Made by a program: the position numbers and the translations under genes. Below are positions 23,510 through 31,701 of a DNA stretch of 35,484 nt, one piece after another; position 1 is the stretch's first letter; every line of letters starts with the position of its first letter. Source of the stretch: Atopobiaceae bacterium (GTDB lineage Bacteria; Actinomycetota; Coriobacteriia; Coriobacteriales; Atopobiaceae); assembly GCA_022482785.1 (NCBI GenBank), contig JAKVON010000020.1, positions 1-35,484 of the forward strand, written 5' to 3'. The notes beneath the pieces were generated by a model. That model worked only from the letters and a program-made list of their open reading frames with translations, searched no databases and was not told the DNA's origin.

Positions 23510-24676
23510 CTAGCCCCGGAACTCGAGGTTGACGAGTCCGAGCGTGATGAGATCACCGTCTCTGAGGACGCACTCGTCGATGTCGACGTCGTTCACGAGC
23601 GTCCCGTTGGTCGAGTTGAGGTCCGTGATGTGCCAGCTCGCGCCGTCGTAGGAGAGCTCCGCATGGCGACGGGAGACGTTGGGGTCGCGCAGCATGATGC
23701 CGCCCGAGTTGCGCTCGCGGCCGATGATGGTGCGCGGCGCGGCCGCGGTGTAGGTCCTGCCGGACTGGCGATCGATCAGAAGACAGGTGGCCTGCTGCTG
23801 GGGGGCGGCGCTGACCACCGGCTGCCGGGTGGCAGCGGGGGCGCCGGCCATGCCCATGGCCGCTGCGTCGACCGCGTTCCTGCGGGGGTCGACGAGCGGG
23901 GTCGAGGCGGGGCGGCGCTGGGTGAGCGGGGTCAGGGCGACGTCGCCGGCAGCGGCGGCCGCGGGCGCGACCGGCGCGGGCGGGACGGGCATCGACTCGG
24001 AGTAGTCGCCGGGCGAGACGGGCTCCTGGCTGATGGGGGCGATGACCGGGAGGGCGTTGGCGACCGCGGCGATGCCGGGCTCGTTGAGGTCGAGGTCGCT
24101 CGGCATGACGTCGAGCCCGGCATCGGTGGATCCCATCGGCTTGGGCTCGACCGCCCTGAGGACGGGGGCCGCCTGGCGGGCCGAGGGGGAGACCTTCTGC
24201 CGCGCGCCCAGCGCGCCGTCGCGGCGAACGGGCGCGGCCTCGGCGGCGGCGCCGCCCACGGAGTTGCCCAGGAAGGCGGACTCCTCCTGATGGAGGCGGT
24301 TCAGGGTGCGAACGTCGACGTTCTCGGCGAAGACCGAGAACTTGCCGCTGCGCAGCGACGGGTCGACCATGAAGCGCACGAGCGGCTGGCCCACGAAGGC
24401 GTAGCCGCGACGCTGGGCCTGGCCCTCGATGAACTGCGAGGTCTCCTGCGTCAGCTGCGGGTAGAGCGGCCGCATGGCCGCGTCGTCGTCCGGGGAGACG
24501 AGGATCGTGTAGAGGGCGGGGGCCGTGTCGACGCCGTTGATGACGAAGGTCTCGTTCTCCATCTCGTGCGCCGCCTTCTTGGCGAGCTTCTTGAACGAGA
24601 ACGGAGCCGTGAAGCCCTGTGGGGCCGCGCCGAAGATGCTGCCGACCCGCTCTTCGAAGACATTGAGGAAATTCAC
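23510..24676 (-). CDS. fhaA: FhaA-like protein (DUF3662 plus FHA domain)
   Basis: This 388-residue protein has an N-terminal DUF3662 domain over about 1-125 (MNFLNVFEERVGSIFG, FKKLAKKAAHEMENE). A long Ala/Pro-rich disordered middle (about 140-300) leads to a C-terminal FHA domain over about 315-388 with TIIGRERNSGG, VSRRHAEL and DLNSTNGTLVND. FhaA binds phosphorylated PknB and MurJ-type partners in mycobacteria, so it probably connects lipid II supply to kinase state here too. It overlaps the upstream kinase gene by 4 bp. Confidence 0.92.
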   Translation of the reverse strand: MNFLNVFEERVGSIFGAAPQGFTAPFSFKKLAKKAAHEMENETFVINGVDTAPALYTILVSPDDDAAMRPLYPQLTQETSQFIEGQAQRRGYAFVGQPLVRFMVDPSLRSGKFSVFAENVDVRTLNRLHQEESAFLGNSVGGAAAEAAPVRRDGALGARQKVSPSARQAAPVLRAVEPKPMGSTDAGLDVMPSDLDLNEPGIAAVANALPVIAPISQEPVSPGDYSESMPVPPAPVAPAAAAAGDVALTPLTQRRPASTPLVDPRRNAVDAAAMGMAGAPAATRQPVVSAAPQQQATCLLIDRQSGRTYTAAAPRTIIGRERNSGGIMLRDPNVSRRHAELSYDGASWHITDLNSTNGTLVNDVDIDECVLRDGDLITLGLVNLEFRG

Positions 24677-26463
24677 TGTGTCTCACCCTCCGTATGCGTC
24701 TGTGGGGTGCCGAACGCGGCGACGAACACACCCATGAGTACAAAACAGACTACAGCAACGGCCACCGTGTCCCAATCGGGGGCCGACCATATCCCCCCAT
24801 TTTCCATGCGCCTTGAGACGAGCTGGGAGAACGTCACCACGAGGGCCCCGAGCAGCATTCCCAGCTCGGCGAGCGGGACCGAGCCGCGATGCGCGAGCGC
24901 GGAGGCGACCGCCGCGGCGAGCCCCGAGCCCGCCGCGCCTATCCAGAGCGCGGGGACGACGGCCTGCGCCGCGAGGTCGCTCGCGACGGCGACCGAGGAG
25001 AACCCCGACGAGACGGCGACGCGCATCACGGAGACGAGCAGCCATCCGGCCGAGGCGGTCGCGAACGCCCCCGCAGGACCGAACGCGAGCGAGGACAGCG
25101 CGGACCCCGCGACCGGCTGGAGCACGGCCGAGGGGAGGAGGAGGGCCGACGCGCCCAGGAGGCCGCGCCTTCCCGCGAGGCCCCACCACATGGCGCCGGC
25201 GACCGCGACCCCGCCGGCGAGCAGAAGCGGCGCGGCCTGGGCCCCGGAGCCGCCCAGCGCGATGACGGCCACGAGCTCGACCAGGACGAGGGCGCTCCCG
25301 AGCGCGGGCACGGCGGCGGCCCCCACGCACGCGACCCCGCCCACGATCAGGCCGGCGGGGAGGGTGGTCTCGAGGCGGAGCCCCGGGGCGAGGCGGAAGG
25401 CGAGCCATCCGCAGACCATGGCGGCGAGCGCCCGCTCGAGGGCGCCGGCAAGCCAGGGCGCGCGCTCCGAGAGCAGGGGCCGCGGCTCCTGGCGAGGCGC
25501 CGCGACCTCGCCGTCGTCATCGTCGACCTGGCGCATGATGGAGGCGAGCGACTCCTTGCCCTCGGCGGCGCTGCCGAGGGAGGGCACCACGCCCCCGACG
25601 AGGGAGGCGACGTCGGTCGTGCGGAAGGAGGGGTTCGGCTCGAGGGCCTGCGCCACGGCGGTCTCCACGGGGCCGGCGAGCTCCTCCTCGAACTTCGAGA
25701 GGGGCCGCGCCCCCTTCTCGACGAGGGCGAGCGACTCCTCCGCGCTCGCGGCGGCGAAGGGGTTGCGCCCCGTCAGCATCTGGTAGGCGATGACCGCGAG
25801 CGAGAAGACGTCGCTCCTCTCGTCGACCGTCTCGCCGAGGAGCTGCTCGGGGGCCATGTAGCCCACCGTCCCGCCGCGGGCTCCCCCGTAGCCGGCGGCG
25901 CTCGCGAGGGTGGCCATGCCGAAGTCTCCCAGCTTGACGGCCCCCGAGCGGTCGATGAAGACGTTCGCGGGCTTGATGTCGAGATGGAGCACGCCGTTCT
26001 CGTGCGCGTACTCGAGGGCGGAGCCGAGCGCCGAGAGCACGTAGGCGCACTCGTCGTAGACCAGCACGCCCCCCTCGACCCTCTGGAGCAGCTCGGCAAG
26101 AGACAGCCCGTCGACGTATTCCATGACCAGGTAGGCGTTCTGGCCGTCGGACTCGAAGTCGAACATCGTGACGATGTTGGGATGGGAGAGCAGGCACGAG
26201 GTGCGCGCCTCGGCCAGCGCCTCGTCTACGGTGGAGAGGGGGGTGGCGGGGCTCTCCGGGGCCCTGAGCGGCATCTTCTTGATTGCGACGCGGCGCTGCA
26301 GGCGCGTGTCCCAGCTCACGTCGACCTCGCCGAAGCCGCCCGTCGCGCGGCGCTCGAGCAGCCGGTAGCGATCGAACAGCAGCGGACGCTGCTCCGCCGG
26401 CTCGTCGGCGACGGGGCTGGGGGCGGGGTAGGGCATGGTGTGTGTCTGGCGGGTGCCTCGCAC
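24673..26463 (-). CDS. Ser/Thr kinase with polytopic membrane domain and a non-RD catalytic loop
   Basis: Residues about 30-295 form a Hanks-type kinase: ATGGFGEV Gly loop, K62 in VAIKK, catalytic HLDIKPAN 160-167 and DFG 180-182. The usual HRD Arg is Leu, so it is a non-RD kinase and may not need activation-loop phosphorylation. The C-terminal half (about 335-590) is strongly hydrophobic, with perhaps eight membrane segments and no PASTA domain. It occupies the PknA position but at the head of the operon and with a different architecture. The start is unclear: GTG at 26463 has GAGG upstream, while ATG at 26436 (MPYPAPSPVADE) is possible; both precede the kinase domain. It overlaps fhaA by 4 bp. 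Confidence 0.88.
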   Translation of the reverse strand: MRGTRQTHTMPYPAPSPVADEPAEQRPLLFDRYRLLERRATGGFGEVDVSWDTRLQRRVAIKKMPLRAPESPATPLSTVDEALAEARTSCLLSHPNIVTMFDFESDGQNAYLVMEYVDGLSLAELLQRVEGGVLVYDECAYVLSALGSALEYAHENGVLHLDIKPANVFIDRSGAVKLGDFGMATLASAAGYGGARGGTVGYMAPEQLLGETVDERSDVFSLAVIAYQMLTGRNPFAAASAEESLALVEKGARPLSKFEEELAGPVETAVAQALEPNPSFRTTDVASLVGGVVPSLGSAAEGKESLASIMRQVDDDDGEVAAPRQEPRPLLSERAPWLAGALERALAAMVCGWLAFRLAPGLRLETTLPAGLIVGGVACVGAAAVPALGSALVLVELVAVIALGGSGAQAAPLLLAGGVAVAGAMWWGLAGRRGLLGASALLLPSAVLQPVAGSALSSLAFGPAGAFATASAGWLLVSVMRVAVSSGFSSVAVASDLAAQAVVPALWIGAAGSGLAAAVASALAHRGSVPLAELGMLLGALVVTFSQLVSRRMENGGIWSAPDWDTVAVAVVCFVLMGVFVAAFGTPQTHTEGETQ

Positions 26464-26551
26464 GGCGGCCTCGTTCGTTTGAGCTGCGTAGTCGTAGGTC
26501 GTGCGCGATCTTCCCCCAAGGGGAGAATCGCCTTGCGCCTTATTCTACCCG

Positions 26552-26580
26552 TTGCCACCCGGGGTGGGATAGGGTAAGAT
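26552..26580 (+). promoter_or_regulatory. Promoter of tRNA-Leu
   Basis: TTGCCA (26552-26557) and TAAGAT (26575-26580) are separated by exactly 17 bp and lie 11 bp before the tRNA 5' end. They fit a housekeeping sigma factor. The divergent kinase operon starts about 90 bp away. Confidence 0.7.
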
Positions 26581-26591
26581 TCTTGCGCTAT

Positions 26592-26678
26592 GCGGGCGTG
26601 GCGGAATTGGCAGACGCGTACGGTTCAGGTCCGTATGAGAGCAATCTCATGAAGGTTCAAGTCCTTTCGCCCGCACCA
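26592..26678 (+). tRNA. tRNA-Leu (anticodon CAG)
   Basis: This is an 87-nt class II tRNA. Acceptor GCGGGCG/CGCCCGC, D arm with TGGCGGAATTGGCAGACGC, anticodon stem TACGG/CCGTA around TTCAGGT (anticodon CAG), a long variable arm (TGAGAGCAATCTCA) and T arm GGTTCAAGTCC are all visible. CCA is encoded. Confidence 0.95.
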
Positions 26679-26686
26679 CCAAAACC

Positions 26687-26720
26687 AAAGGCGCCCCCCG
26701 GATCTGCGGGGGGCGCCTTT
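26687..26720 (+). terminator. Terminator of tRNA-Leu, possibly bidirectional
   Basis: AAAGGCGCCCCCC and GGGGGGCGCCTTT form a strong stem around a short loop, with T residues on both strands. It lies between tRNA-Leu and the converging yegP-like gene and could stop both. Confidence 0.85.
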
Positions 26721-26751
26721 CCCTCTTCTCCGCGTAGACGTGCGAGCCTCC

Positions 26752-26937
26752 CTACTCCTTCGGCTCCTCCTCCACGACGGGTGCCTCGGGAGCATTCGCC
26801 CTGACGCTCTCGATTCCCTTCCTGCAGGACTCCTTCGTCTTGTATACCTGGGACGTTGCGATAATCTCCCCGTTGCCCGCGGTAAGGACGAAATGGAACC
26901 CCTTGTCTCCGGTCTTGATGATGAACTTTCCTGCCAT
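26752..26937 (-). CDS. YegP-like DUF1508 protein
   Basis: The ATG at 26937 (MAGKFIIKTGDKGFHFVL) has GAGAGGAG upstream and matches the family start; the longer frame from 27006 adds an unlikely Arg/His-rich leader. The 61-residue protein contains one DUF1508 repeat (FHFVLTAGNGEIIATSQVY, then KESCRKGIESVR) and an acidic tail EEEPKE. The cellular role of this family is unknown. It is a single-gene unit converging on tRNA-Leu. Confidence 0.8.
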   Translation of the reverse strand: MAGKFIIKTGDKGFHFVLTAGNGEIIATSQVYKTKESCRKGIESVRANAPEAPVVEEEPKE

Positions 26938-27082
26938 GACCGCTCCTCTCATGATGGTTCGCGGTCGCGTCGCGGCGGCTGCGTCATGGGATTGATGTCC
27001 CCGCAAGAAGGGAATCCTGGCCGACGGGGCGGTGGATGGCGCCTATGGGCGGACGAGTGCGCTCGGGTGGCTTCCCGATGGG

Positions 27083-27283
27083 CTACTCGTCGTCATCGTC
27101 GTCGAAGAGGCCCCAGCCGTCCTCGTCGTCGCCGGTCCTCTCGTGGTCGTAGTAGACCCTCTTCGTGCGGCGCTCCAGGATGAAGGCGATGAGCAGGAAC
27201 AGGAGGATGCCGCCGAAGAAGAGCACGGCGACGCCGCCCCTGGTGTTGAAGAGCCAGTCGAAGAAGTCTAAGAGCTGCTGCAT
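27083..27283 (-). CDS. Small single-pass membrane protein with acidic tail
   Basis: The start at 27283 gives MQQLLDFFDWLFN and has AAAGGA upstream; the frame opens earlier at 27313 without a good site. The 66-residue protein has an amphipathic N-terminus, one transmembrane helix at about 17-37 (VAVLFFGGILLFLLIAFIL), a basic ERRTKR stop-transfer and a tail ending FDDDDDE. I do not recognise a family. It is divergent from serS with a shared region of 110 bp. Confidence 0.6.
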   Translation of the reverse strand: MQQLLDFFDWLFNTRGGVAVLFFGGILLFLLIAFILERRTKRVYYDHERTGDDEDGWGLFDDDDDE

Positions 27284-27393
27284 CCTTTGCCTTTCGCATG
27301 GTCGACGGGTCAAAGTATATACTTGACGCGCTGCCGTATCGTCGCTCGGCCGGCCAGCCAGGCCGTCGGGCGCTGTCTTGAGAGAAGGACCAG

Positions 27394-28677
27394 ATGCTCG
27401 ACATCAAGTTCGTCCGTGAGAATCCCGACGTGGTCGACAAGAGCTGCGAGTCGCGCAACGCCAGCTGGGACCGCGACCGCTTCTTCGAGCTCGACGAGCG
27501 CAGGCGCTCCATCATCGCCGAGGTCGAGCAGCTCCAGGCCAAGCGCAACAGCATCTCCAAGCAGATCGGCCAGCTCATGCGCGACGGCAAGGCCGACGAG
27601 GCCGAGGCCGCCAAGGCCGAGGTCGCCGCCGACAAGGACACCATCTCCAGGCTCGACGGCGAGCGCGGCGAGGTCGAGACCGCCCTCACCGACCTGGTCT
27701 GCCGCATTCCCAACATCCCCGACGAGAGCGTTCCCTACGGCCACGACGACACCGAGAACCCCGAGGTGCGCAAGTGGGGGGAGCCTCGCCGGTTCGAGTT
27801 CGAGCCCAAGGCCCACTGGGACCTCGGCCCCTCGACGGGCATGATCGACTTCGACCGCGGGGTCAAGCTCGCAGGCTCGAGGTTCTACCTGCTCGGCGGC
27901 ATGGGCGCACGCATGGAGCGCGCCCTCATCGCCTTCATGCTCGACCTCCACGCCGAGGTGGGCTTTAAGGAGTGGTGGAGCCCCGTCATCACCAACCACG
28001 ACACGCTCTACGGAACCGGCCAGCTCCCCAAGTTCGAGGAGGACCTCTTCCACGTGAGCCCCGACTTCTACCTCATCCCGACGGCCGAGGTCATGCTCAC
28101 CAACATCCACCGCGGCGAGGTGCTCGACGGCTCGAAGCTGCCGCTCTGGTACACCGCCTTCACGCCGTGCTTCCGCGAGGAGGCAGGCAGCGCCGGTCGC
28201 GACACCCGCGGCATCATCCGCGTGCACCAGTTCGACAAGGTCGAGATGGTCAAGTTCTCGAAGCCCGAGGACTCGATGAACCAGCTCGAGAGCATGGTGG
28301 CCGAGGCCGAGCGAGTCCTCCAGACGCTCGAGCTCCCCTACCACGTGGTCACGCTCTGCACCGGCGACATCGGCTTCTCGGCGCGCAAGTGCTACGACAT
28401 CGAGGTCTGGCTTCCCAGCTACGACAACTACAAGGAGATCTCGAGCTGCTCGAACTGCTGGGACTTCCAGGCCCGGCGAGCCAACATCCGCTACAGGGAC
28501 CCGAGCGAGTTCAAGGGTACCCGCTACGTGCACACCCTCAACGGCTCCGGCCTCGCGGTGGGACGCACGATGGCCGCCATCATGGAGAACTACCAGAACG
28601 AGGACGGCTCCATCACCGTGCCCGAGGCGCTCGTGCCCTACATGGGCGGCGTGGAGGTCATCCGCCCCGAGCTCTAG
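27394..28677 (+). CDS. serS: Seryl-tRNA synthetase
   Basis: This 427-residue class II aminoacyl-tRNA synthetase charges tRNA-Ser. The N-terminal antiparallel coiled-coil arm (about 25-110, rich in [13 protein letters not shown]) binds the long variable arm of tRNA-Ser. The catalytic core has motif 2 in [18 protein letters not shown] and motif 3 in [17 protein letters not shown]. The TAEV block ([12 protein letters not shown]) and [13 protein letters not shown] are also typical. The ATG has AGAAGGA upstream. Length is normal for the family. One of its tRNA substrates, tRNA-Ser(GCT), lies 3 kb downstream. Confidence 0.97.
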   Translation: MLDIKFVRENPDVVDKSCESRNASWDRDRFFELDERRRSIIAEVEQLQAKRNSISKQIGQLMRDGKADEAEAAKAEVAADKDTISRLDGERGEVETALTDLVCRIPNIPDESVPYGHDDTENPEVRKWGEPRRFEFEPKAHWDLGPSTGMIDFDRGVKLAGSRFYLLGGMGARMERALIAFMLDLHAEVGFKEWWSPVITNHDTLYGTGQLPKFEEDLFHVSPDFYLIPTAEVMLTNIHRGEVLDGSKLPLWYTAFTPCFREEAGSAGRDTRGIIRVHQFDKVEMVKFSKPEDSMNQLESMVAEAERVLQTLELPYHVVTLCTGDIGFSARKCYDIEVWLPSYDNYKEISSCSNCWDFQARRANIRYRDPSEFKGTRYVHTLNGSGLAVGRTMAAIMENYQNEDGSITVPEALVPYMGGVEVIRPEL

Positions 28678-28712
28678 GGCTCATCGTCGGCCCATCTCGC
28701 AAAGTACGCGAT

Positions 28713-28755
28713 TCGGGACGTTTCCGGTATCCCTTGATTACCGGAAACGTCCCGA
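28713..28755. repeat. 17-bp perfect inverted repeat between serS and the patatin gene
   Basis: TCGGGACGTTTCCGGTA pairs with TACCGGAAACGTCCCGA across a 9-nt loop. It sits 35 bp after serS and 52 bp before the end of the converging lipase gene, where a bidirectional terminator is expected. No T-tract follows on either strand, so it may act as a Rho-type or processing hairpin, or be a repeated extragenic palindrome. Confidence 0.6.
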
Positions 28756-28807
28756 TCTGCGTGCTTTGCCACAATCCGGGCGGAGCATCTCGCCTGCCGC
28801 ACGGCCC

Positions 28808-29746
28808 TCAGCTCGCCGAGCTCCCGCGGAACATGTTGGCGATGCTTCCCGTTGCCGCGCGCTTGAGGCTCTCGATGATGCCGGGCCTCACCTGCGTCCA
28901 GTCGACGGGATGGTCGACCAGCATCTGCCGGGCCTCCGCCATGACGGTGGCGCCGCTGCCTGCCTGGAACGCGTCCTCGCCCGAGACGGGCAGGTTGACG
29001 TAGAGGTCTGCCGAGAGCGCCGAGATGCGGTCGAGCTGCCGCGCCCCGTATGACATGGTGCGCTGGGCGATGGTGAGCGGATTGACCACCTCGAGGGGCT
29101 TGAACTCGCGAATCATGCCAACGCCCACCACCGCGTCGACGGCGGCCCGGTCGAAGAGCGGGGTGGGGAGGTTCATGCGGCAGCCCCCGTCCATGAAGAG
29201 GCGCCCGGCATAGCTCGTGGGCTGGATGGCCAGGGGGTAGGAGGCCGACGCGCAGAGCACCTTCACGAGGTCGTGGTCGCCTGGGATGACGGTCCAGCCG
29301 CCCGTCTCGTCGGAGAAGAGCTCGGGCTCGTTGGTGAAGACGCAGAGCTCGCCGGTCAGGATGTCGACGGCGGGCACGGCCAGGGGCTTCTTGAGGTCGG
29401 CGAAGGTGGAGATGCCGGCCTCGTCGAGGAGGATGCGCGTCTGCTCCTCGATCGCGGCGTTGTCGAGGAGCCCGTTGTTGCTCGCGAGGTTGAGGACCCT
29501 GAGCTTGAGGTTCTTGAGGAGTCCGGCATCCACCACGCGCCGGTCCATCGCGAGGAGGAGGTCGGCGATGCGGGCCGCGGGAACCTCCGCCGCGACGAGC
29601 GCCGCGACCATGGAGCCCATCGACGTGCCGGCCGCCGCCGCGACGCGGACGTTGTTCCTCTCCATGTCCTCGAGGACCGCGACCTCCGCGAACGAGCGGA
29701 ATCCCCCTCCGCAGAACGCTATCCCGACTCCCTCGAGTGGCCTCAT
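28808..29746 (-). CDS. Patatin-like phospholipase
   Basis: This 312-residue protein has the patatin signature: oxyanion Gly-rich loop CGGGFRS (12-18), nucleophile S42 in GTSMGS (G-x-S-x-G), and catalytic D186 in FMDGGCR. Such enzymes hydrolyse acyl chains from phospholipids or neutral lipids using a Ser-Asp dyad. There is no signal peptide, so it probably acts in the cytoplasm like the RssA/YchK group. A region at about 195-245 (AVVGVGMIREFKP) completes the fold. It lies downstream of the dipeptidase gene on the same strand with a gap of 100 bp. Confidence 0.9.
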   Translation of the reverse strand: MRPLEGVGIAFCGGGFRSFAEVAVLEDMERNNVRVAAAAGTSMGSMVAALVAAEVPAARIADLLLAMDRRVVDAGLLKNLKLRVLNLASNNGLLDNAAIEEQTRILLDEAGISTFADLKKPLAVPAVDILTGELCVFTNEPELFSDETGGWTVIPGDHDLVKVLCASASYPLAIQPTSYAGRLFMDGGCRMNLPTPLFDRAAVDAVVGVGMIREFKPLEVVNPLTIAQRTMSYGARQLDRISALSADLYVNLPVSGEDAFQAGSGATVMAEARQMLVDHPVDWTQVRPGIIESLKRAATGSIANMFRGSSAS

Positions 29747-29846
29747 CGTCTCTACCCCAGCTCCCCGTGTCCCCGCGGCGCACGCCGCCCCTTGCCGTCA
29801 CGGGATGATGATACCCAGGCCCGGAGCCGCGAACGCCTCCCCGCGA

Positions 29847-30860
29847 CTAGAGGGCCTCGTTTCGCGCGAAGAAGTCGCGGGCATTGGAGAAGAGCATCCT
29901 CTCCGCCTGCTCGGACCCGAAGCGGGACGCGAGGGCGTCGGCGAGGTTGCCCATGTCGTCGCAGGAGGAGAGCCAGCTCGGGGTGTCGCAGCCGTCGAAG
30001 TCGCTCCCGAGGGCGACCACGTCCTCGCCGCCCAGGTCGAGCCAGTGCTCCACGTGGGCGAGGACCTGGTCTCTCGTGGGGTCGGAGCCGTCCGTCACGA
30101 GGAAGTGGTCGCAGTAGTTGAGGCCCACGATCCCGCCCGAGTCGCGGATGGCGCGGAACTGGTCGTCGGTGAGGTTCCTCGGGACGTCGCAGACCGCGCG
30201 CGAGTTGGAGTGGCTCGCGACGAGGGGCCTCCGGGCGATGTGCCGGAGCTCCTCGAAGCCGGGATCGTTCAGGTGCGAGACGTCGATGGCGATGCGCCGG
30301 GACTCGAGCTCGGAGACCACCCGCCGCCCGAAGGCGGTGAGGCCCTGCTCGGTATCGTGCCCGCTGGCCAGCGGGTTTGCCGCGTTCCAGGTGAGCGCGA
30401 GCATGCGCACGCCGGCGCGCGCGACGCGCTCGACCATGTCGGGCGCGGCGGCGAGCAGGGTCCCGCCCTCGATGGTGAGGATTCCGCAGGTCCGCCCCGA
30501 CTCGAGGACCGAGTCGACGTCGCGGGCGTCCGAGACGATGCCGAGGAGGTCCGGATGGGAGAGCGCGTGCCTCTCGGCGGATGCCGAGACGAGCTCGAAG
30601 AAGCGGGCGGCCTCGTCGGGGGAGAGCGTGTCGGGAACGAAGACGGCCAGGCACTGCGTCCAGGCGAACCTCGCCATGCGCTCGAGCGAGAGATGCCCCC
30701 GGGACGTCGCGAAGTCCTGGAGGACGCCCGGCTTGATCCATCGCGTGTCGTCGGGGCCGAAGCCCCACGCGCCGCCGGTGAGGGACTGGGGCAGCATCGG
30801 CCAGGCGAGGCGGTCGAGCGTGTCGCAGTGGAGGTCGAAGACGTGCGTTCGTGAACTCAT
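29847..30860 (-). CDS. Membrane dipeptidase (peptidase family M19)
   Basis: This 337-residue protein has the dinuclear zinc ligands of renal-dipeptidase-type enzymes: H11-x-D13 in FDLHCDT, E131 in LTIEGG, H196 in IDVSHLNDPGF and H217 in VASHSNSRAVCDVPRNLTD. LGSDFDGC carries a further family Asp. Bacterial members hydrolyse dipeptides, often L,D or D,L ones. No signal peptide is visible, so it is likely cytoplasmic. The ATG has GAAAGGAAG upstream. The patatin gene follows. Confidence 0.9.
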   Translation of the reverse strand: MSSRTHVFDLHCDTLDRLAWPMLPQSLTGGAWGFGPDDTRWIKPGVLQDFATSRGHLSLERMARFAWTQCLAVFVPDTLSPDEAARFFELVSASAERHALSHPDLLGIVSDARDVDSVLESGRTCGILTIEGGTLLAAAPDMVERVARAGVRMLALTWNAANPLASGHDTEQGLTAFGRRVVSELESRRIAIDVSHLNDPGFEELRHIARRPLVASHSNSRAVCDVPRNLTDDQFRAIRDSGGIVGLNYCDHFLVTDGSDPTRDQVLAHVEHWLDLGGEDVVALGSDFDGCDTPSWLSSCDDMGNLADALASRFGSEQAERMLFSNARDFFARNEAL

Positions 30861-30973
30861 GAGGCTTCCTTTCGTGAGGCTCTCTTGGTGATGGCGCGGC
30901 TGGCGGGGTTTCTGTCCGCCCGCGATGAGAACATGTGTTCCGTCAGAGGAAGACGAGACGGGAGGGCAGGCGC

Positions 30974-31352
30974 ATGCAGGACGCGAGCGAGGGAATCCTT
31001 GTCAAGAGGGCCGTGGACGAGGCGGACGGCCAGGAGGTCTGGATCAGGAGGGGGACGGGGCGGATCGCTGATCGTCGAGGAGAGGCTTTCGGGAGAGCTG
31101 GCATATGCCATCTACGAGGAGCAAACGCATAGGCATCGCATCTCCGTCGCCACCTCCCTCTTTCCCGCCCTCGCCGAGGCGCTCGGCTGCCAGGCGGGCG
31201 AGGTCCCCGAGCGGGTGGCCCTCCTTCTCGGGCAGGAGGACGCATACCTCGCCAGCCTGATGGATCTGCTCGACGGCCTGGGGATGCCCTACTCCTACGT
31301 GGCATCTGCCGGAGAGGGCGTTGTCTCCTACCGCCCTGAGCTGCCGAGCTAA
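30974..31352 (+). pseudogene. Frameshifted hypothetical protein
   Basis: The ATG at 30974 starts MQDASEGILVKRAVDEADGQ and continues to VWIRR in one frame. The sensible continuation GSLIVEERLSGELAYAIYEE and on to EGVVSYRPELPS is one frame over. Removing one G from the run at 31050-31054 would join them as IRRGRGGSLIVEE, giving a protein of about 125 residues. I do not recognise the family; the helical C-terminal part could be a small regulator. It has its own terminator at 31357. Sequence error is the simplest explanation of the break. Confidence 0.5.
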
Positions 31353-31356
31353 CAGA

Positions 31357-31376
31357 AAGGGCCCTTTCGGGCCCTT
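31357..31376 (+). terminator. Terminator hairpin after the frameshifted hypothetical gene
   Basis: AAGGGCCC / GGGCCCTT forms a perfect 8-bp stem around TTTC, starting 5 bp after the stop codon. The T-tract is weak. The tRNA-Arg gene converges on it from the right. Confidence 0.6.
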
Positions 31377-31385
31377 GATGCTGCG

Positions 31386-31462
31386 TGGTGCGCCAGGAGG
31401 GATTCGAACCCGCGACCTTTTGATTCGTAGTCAAACGCTCTATCCAGCTGAGCTACTGGCGC
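31386..31462 (-). tRNA. tRNA-Arg (anticodon ACG)
   Basis: On the minus strand the acceptor GCGCCAG pairs with CTGGCGC, the D arm holds AGCTCAGCTGGATAGAGC, the anticodon stem TTTGA/TCAAA encloses CTACGAA (anticodon ACG, read as ICG), and the T arm holds GGTTCGAATCC. CCA is encoded. Confidence 0.95.
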
Positions 31463-31560
31463 GTGCCTGAACATAGTCCCGCACTCGAGGGGGAGTGTCA
31501 AGCTCATGTCCCAAACCTGCATGAAAAAGGCCCCGCCGAATGGGCGGGGCCAGCATGGAC

Positions 31561-31652
31561 TGGCGGAGAGCTGGGGATTCGAACCCCAGATAGGATTTGC
31601 ATCCTATACTCGCTTAGCAGGCGAGCACCTTCGGCCTCTCGGTCAGCTCTCC
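31561..31652 (-). tRNA. tRNA-Ser (anticodon GCT)
   Basis: This is a class II tRNA on the minus strand. Acceptor GGAGAGC pairs with GCTCTCC, the anticodon stem CTCGC/GCGAG encloses CTGCTAA (anticodon GCT), a long variable arm contains ATAGGATGCAAATCCTAT, and the T arm is GGGGTTCGAATCCCC. CCA is encoded. It lies 98 bp upstream of tRNA-Arg(ACG), so the two are probably co-transcribed. Confidence 0.95.
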
Positions 31653-31701
31653 GAATGTGGTGCCCGAGCATCATACCCCACAACGCTTAGCTGCCACAAC
31701 A

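Noticed and set aside
27284..27393. T-box or other riboswitch upstream of serS
   Set aside because: The leader is only about 110 bp, has no T-box sequence and no terminator/antiterminator pair.
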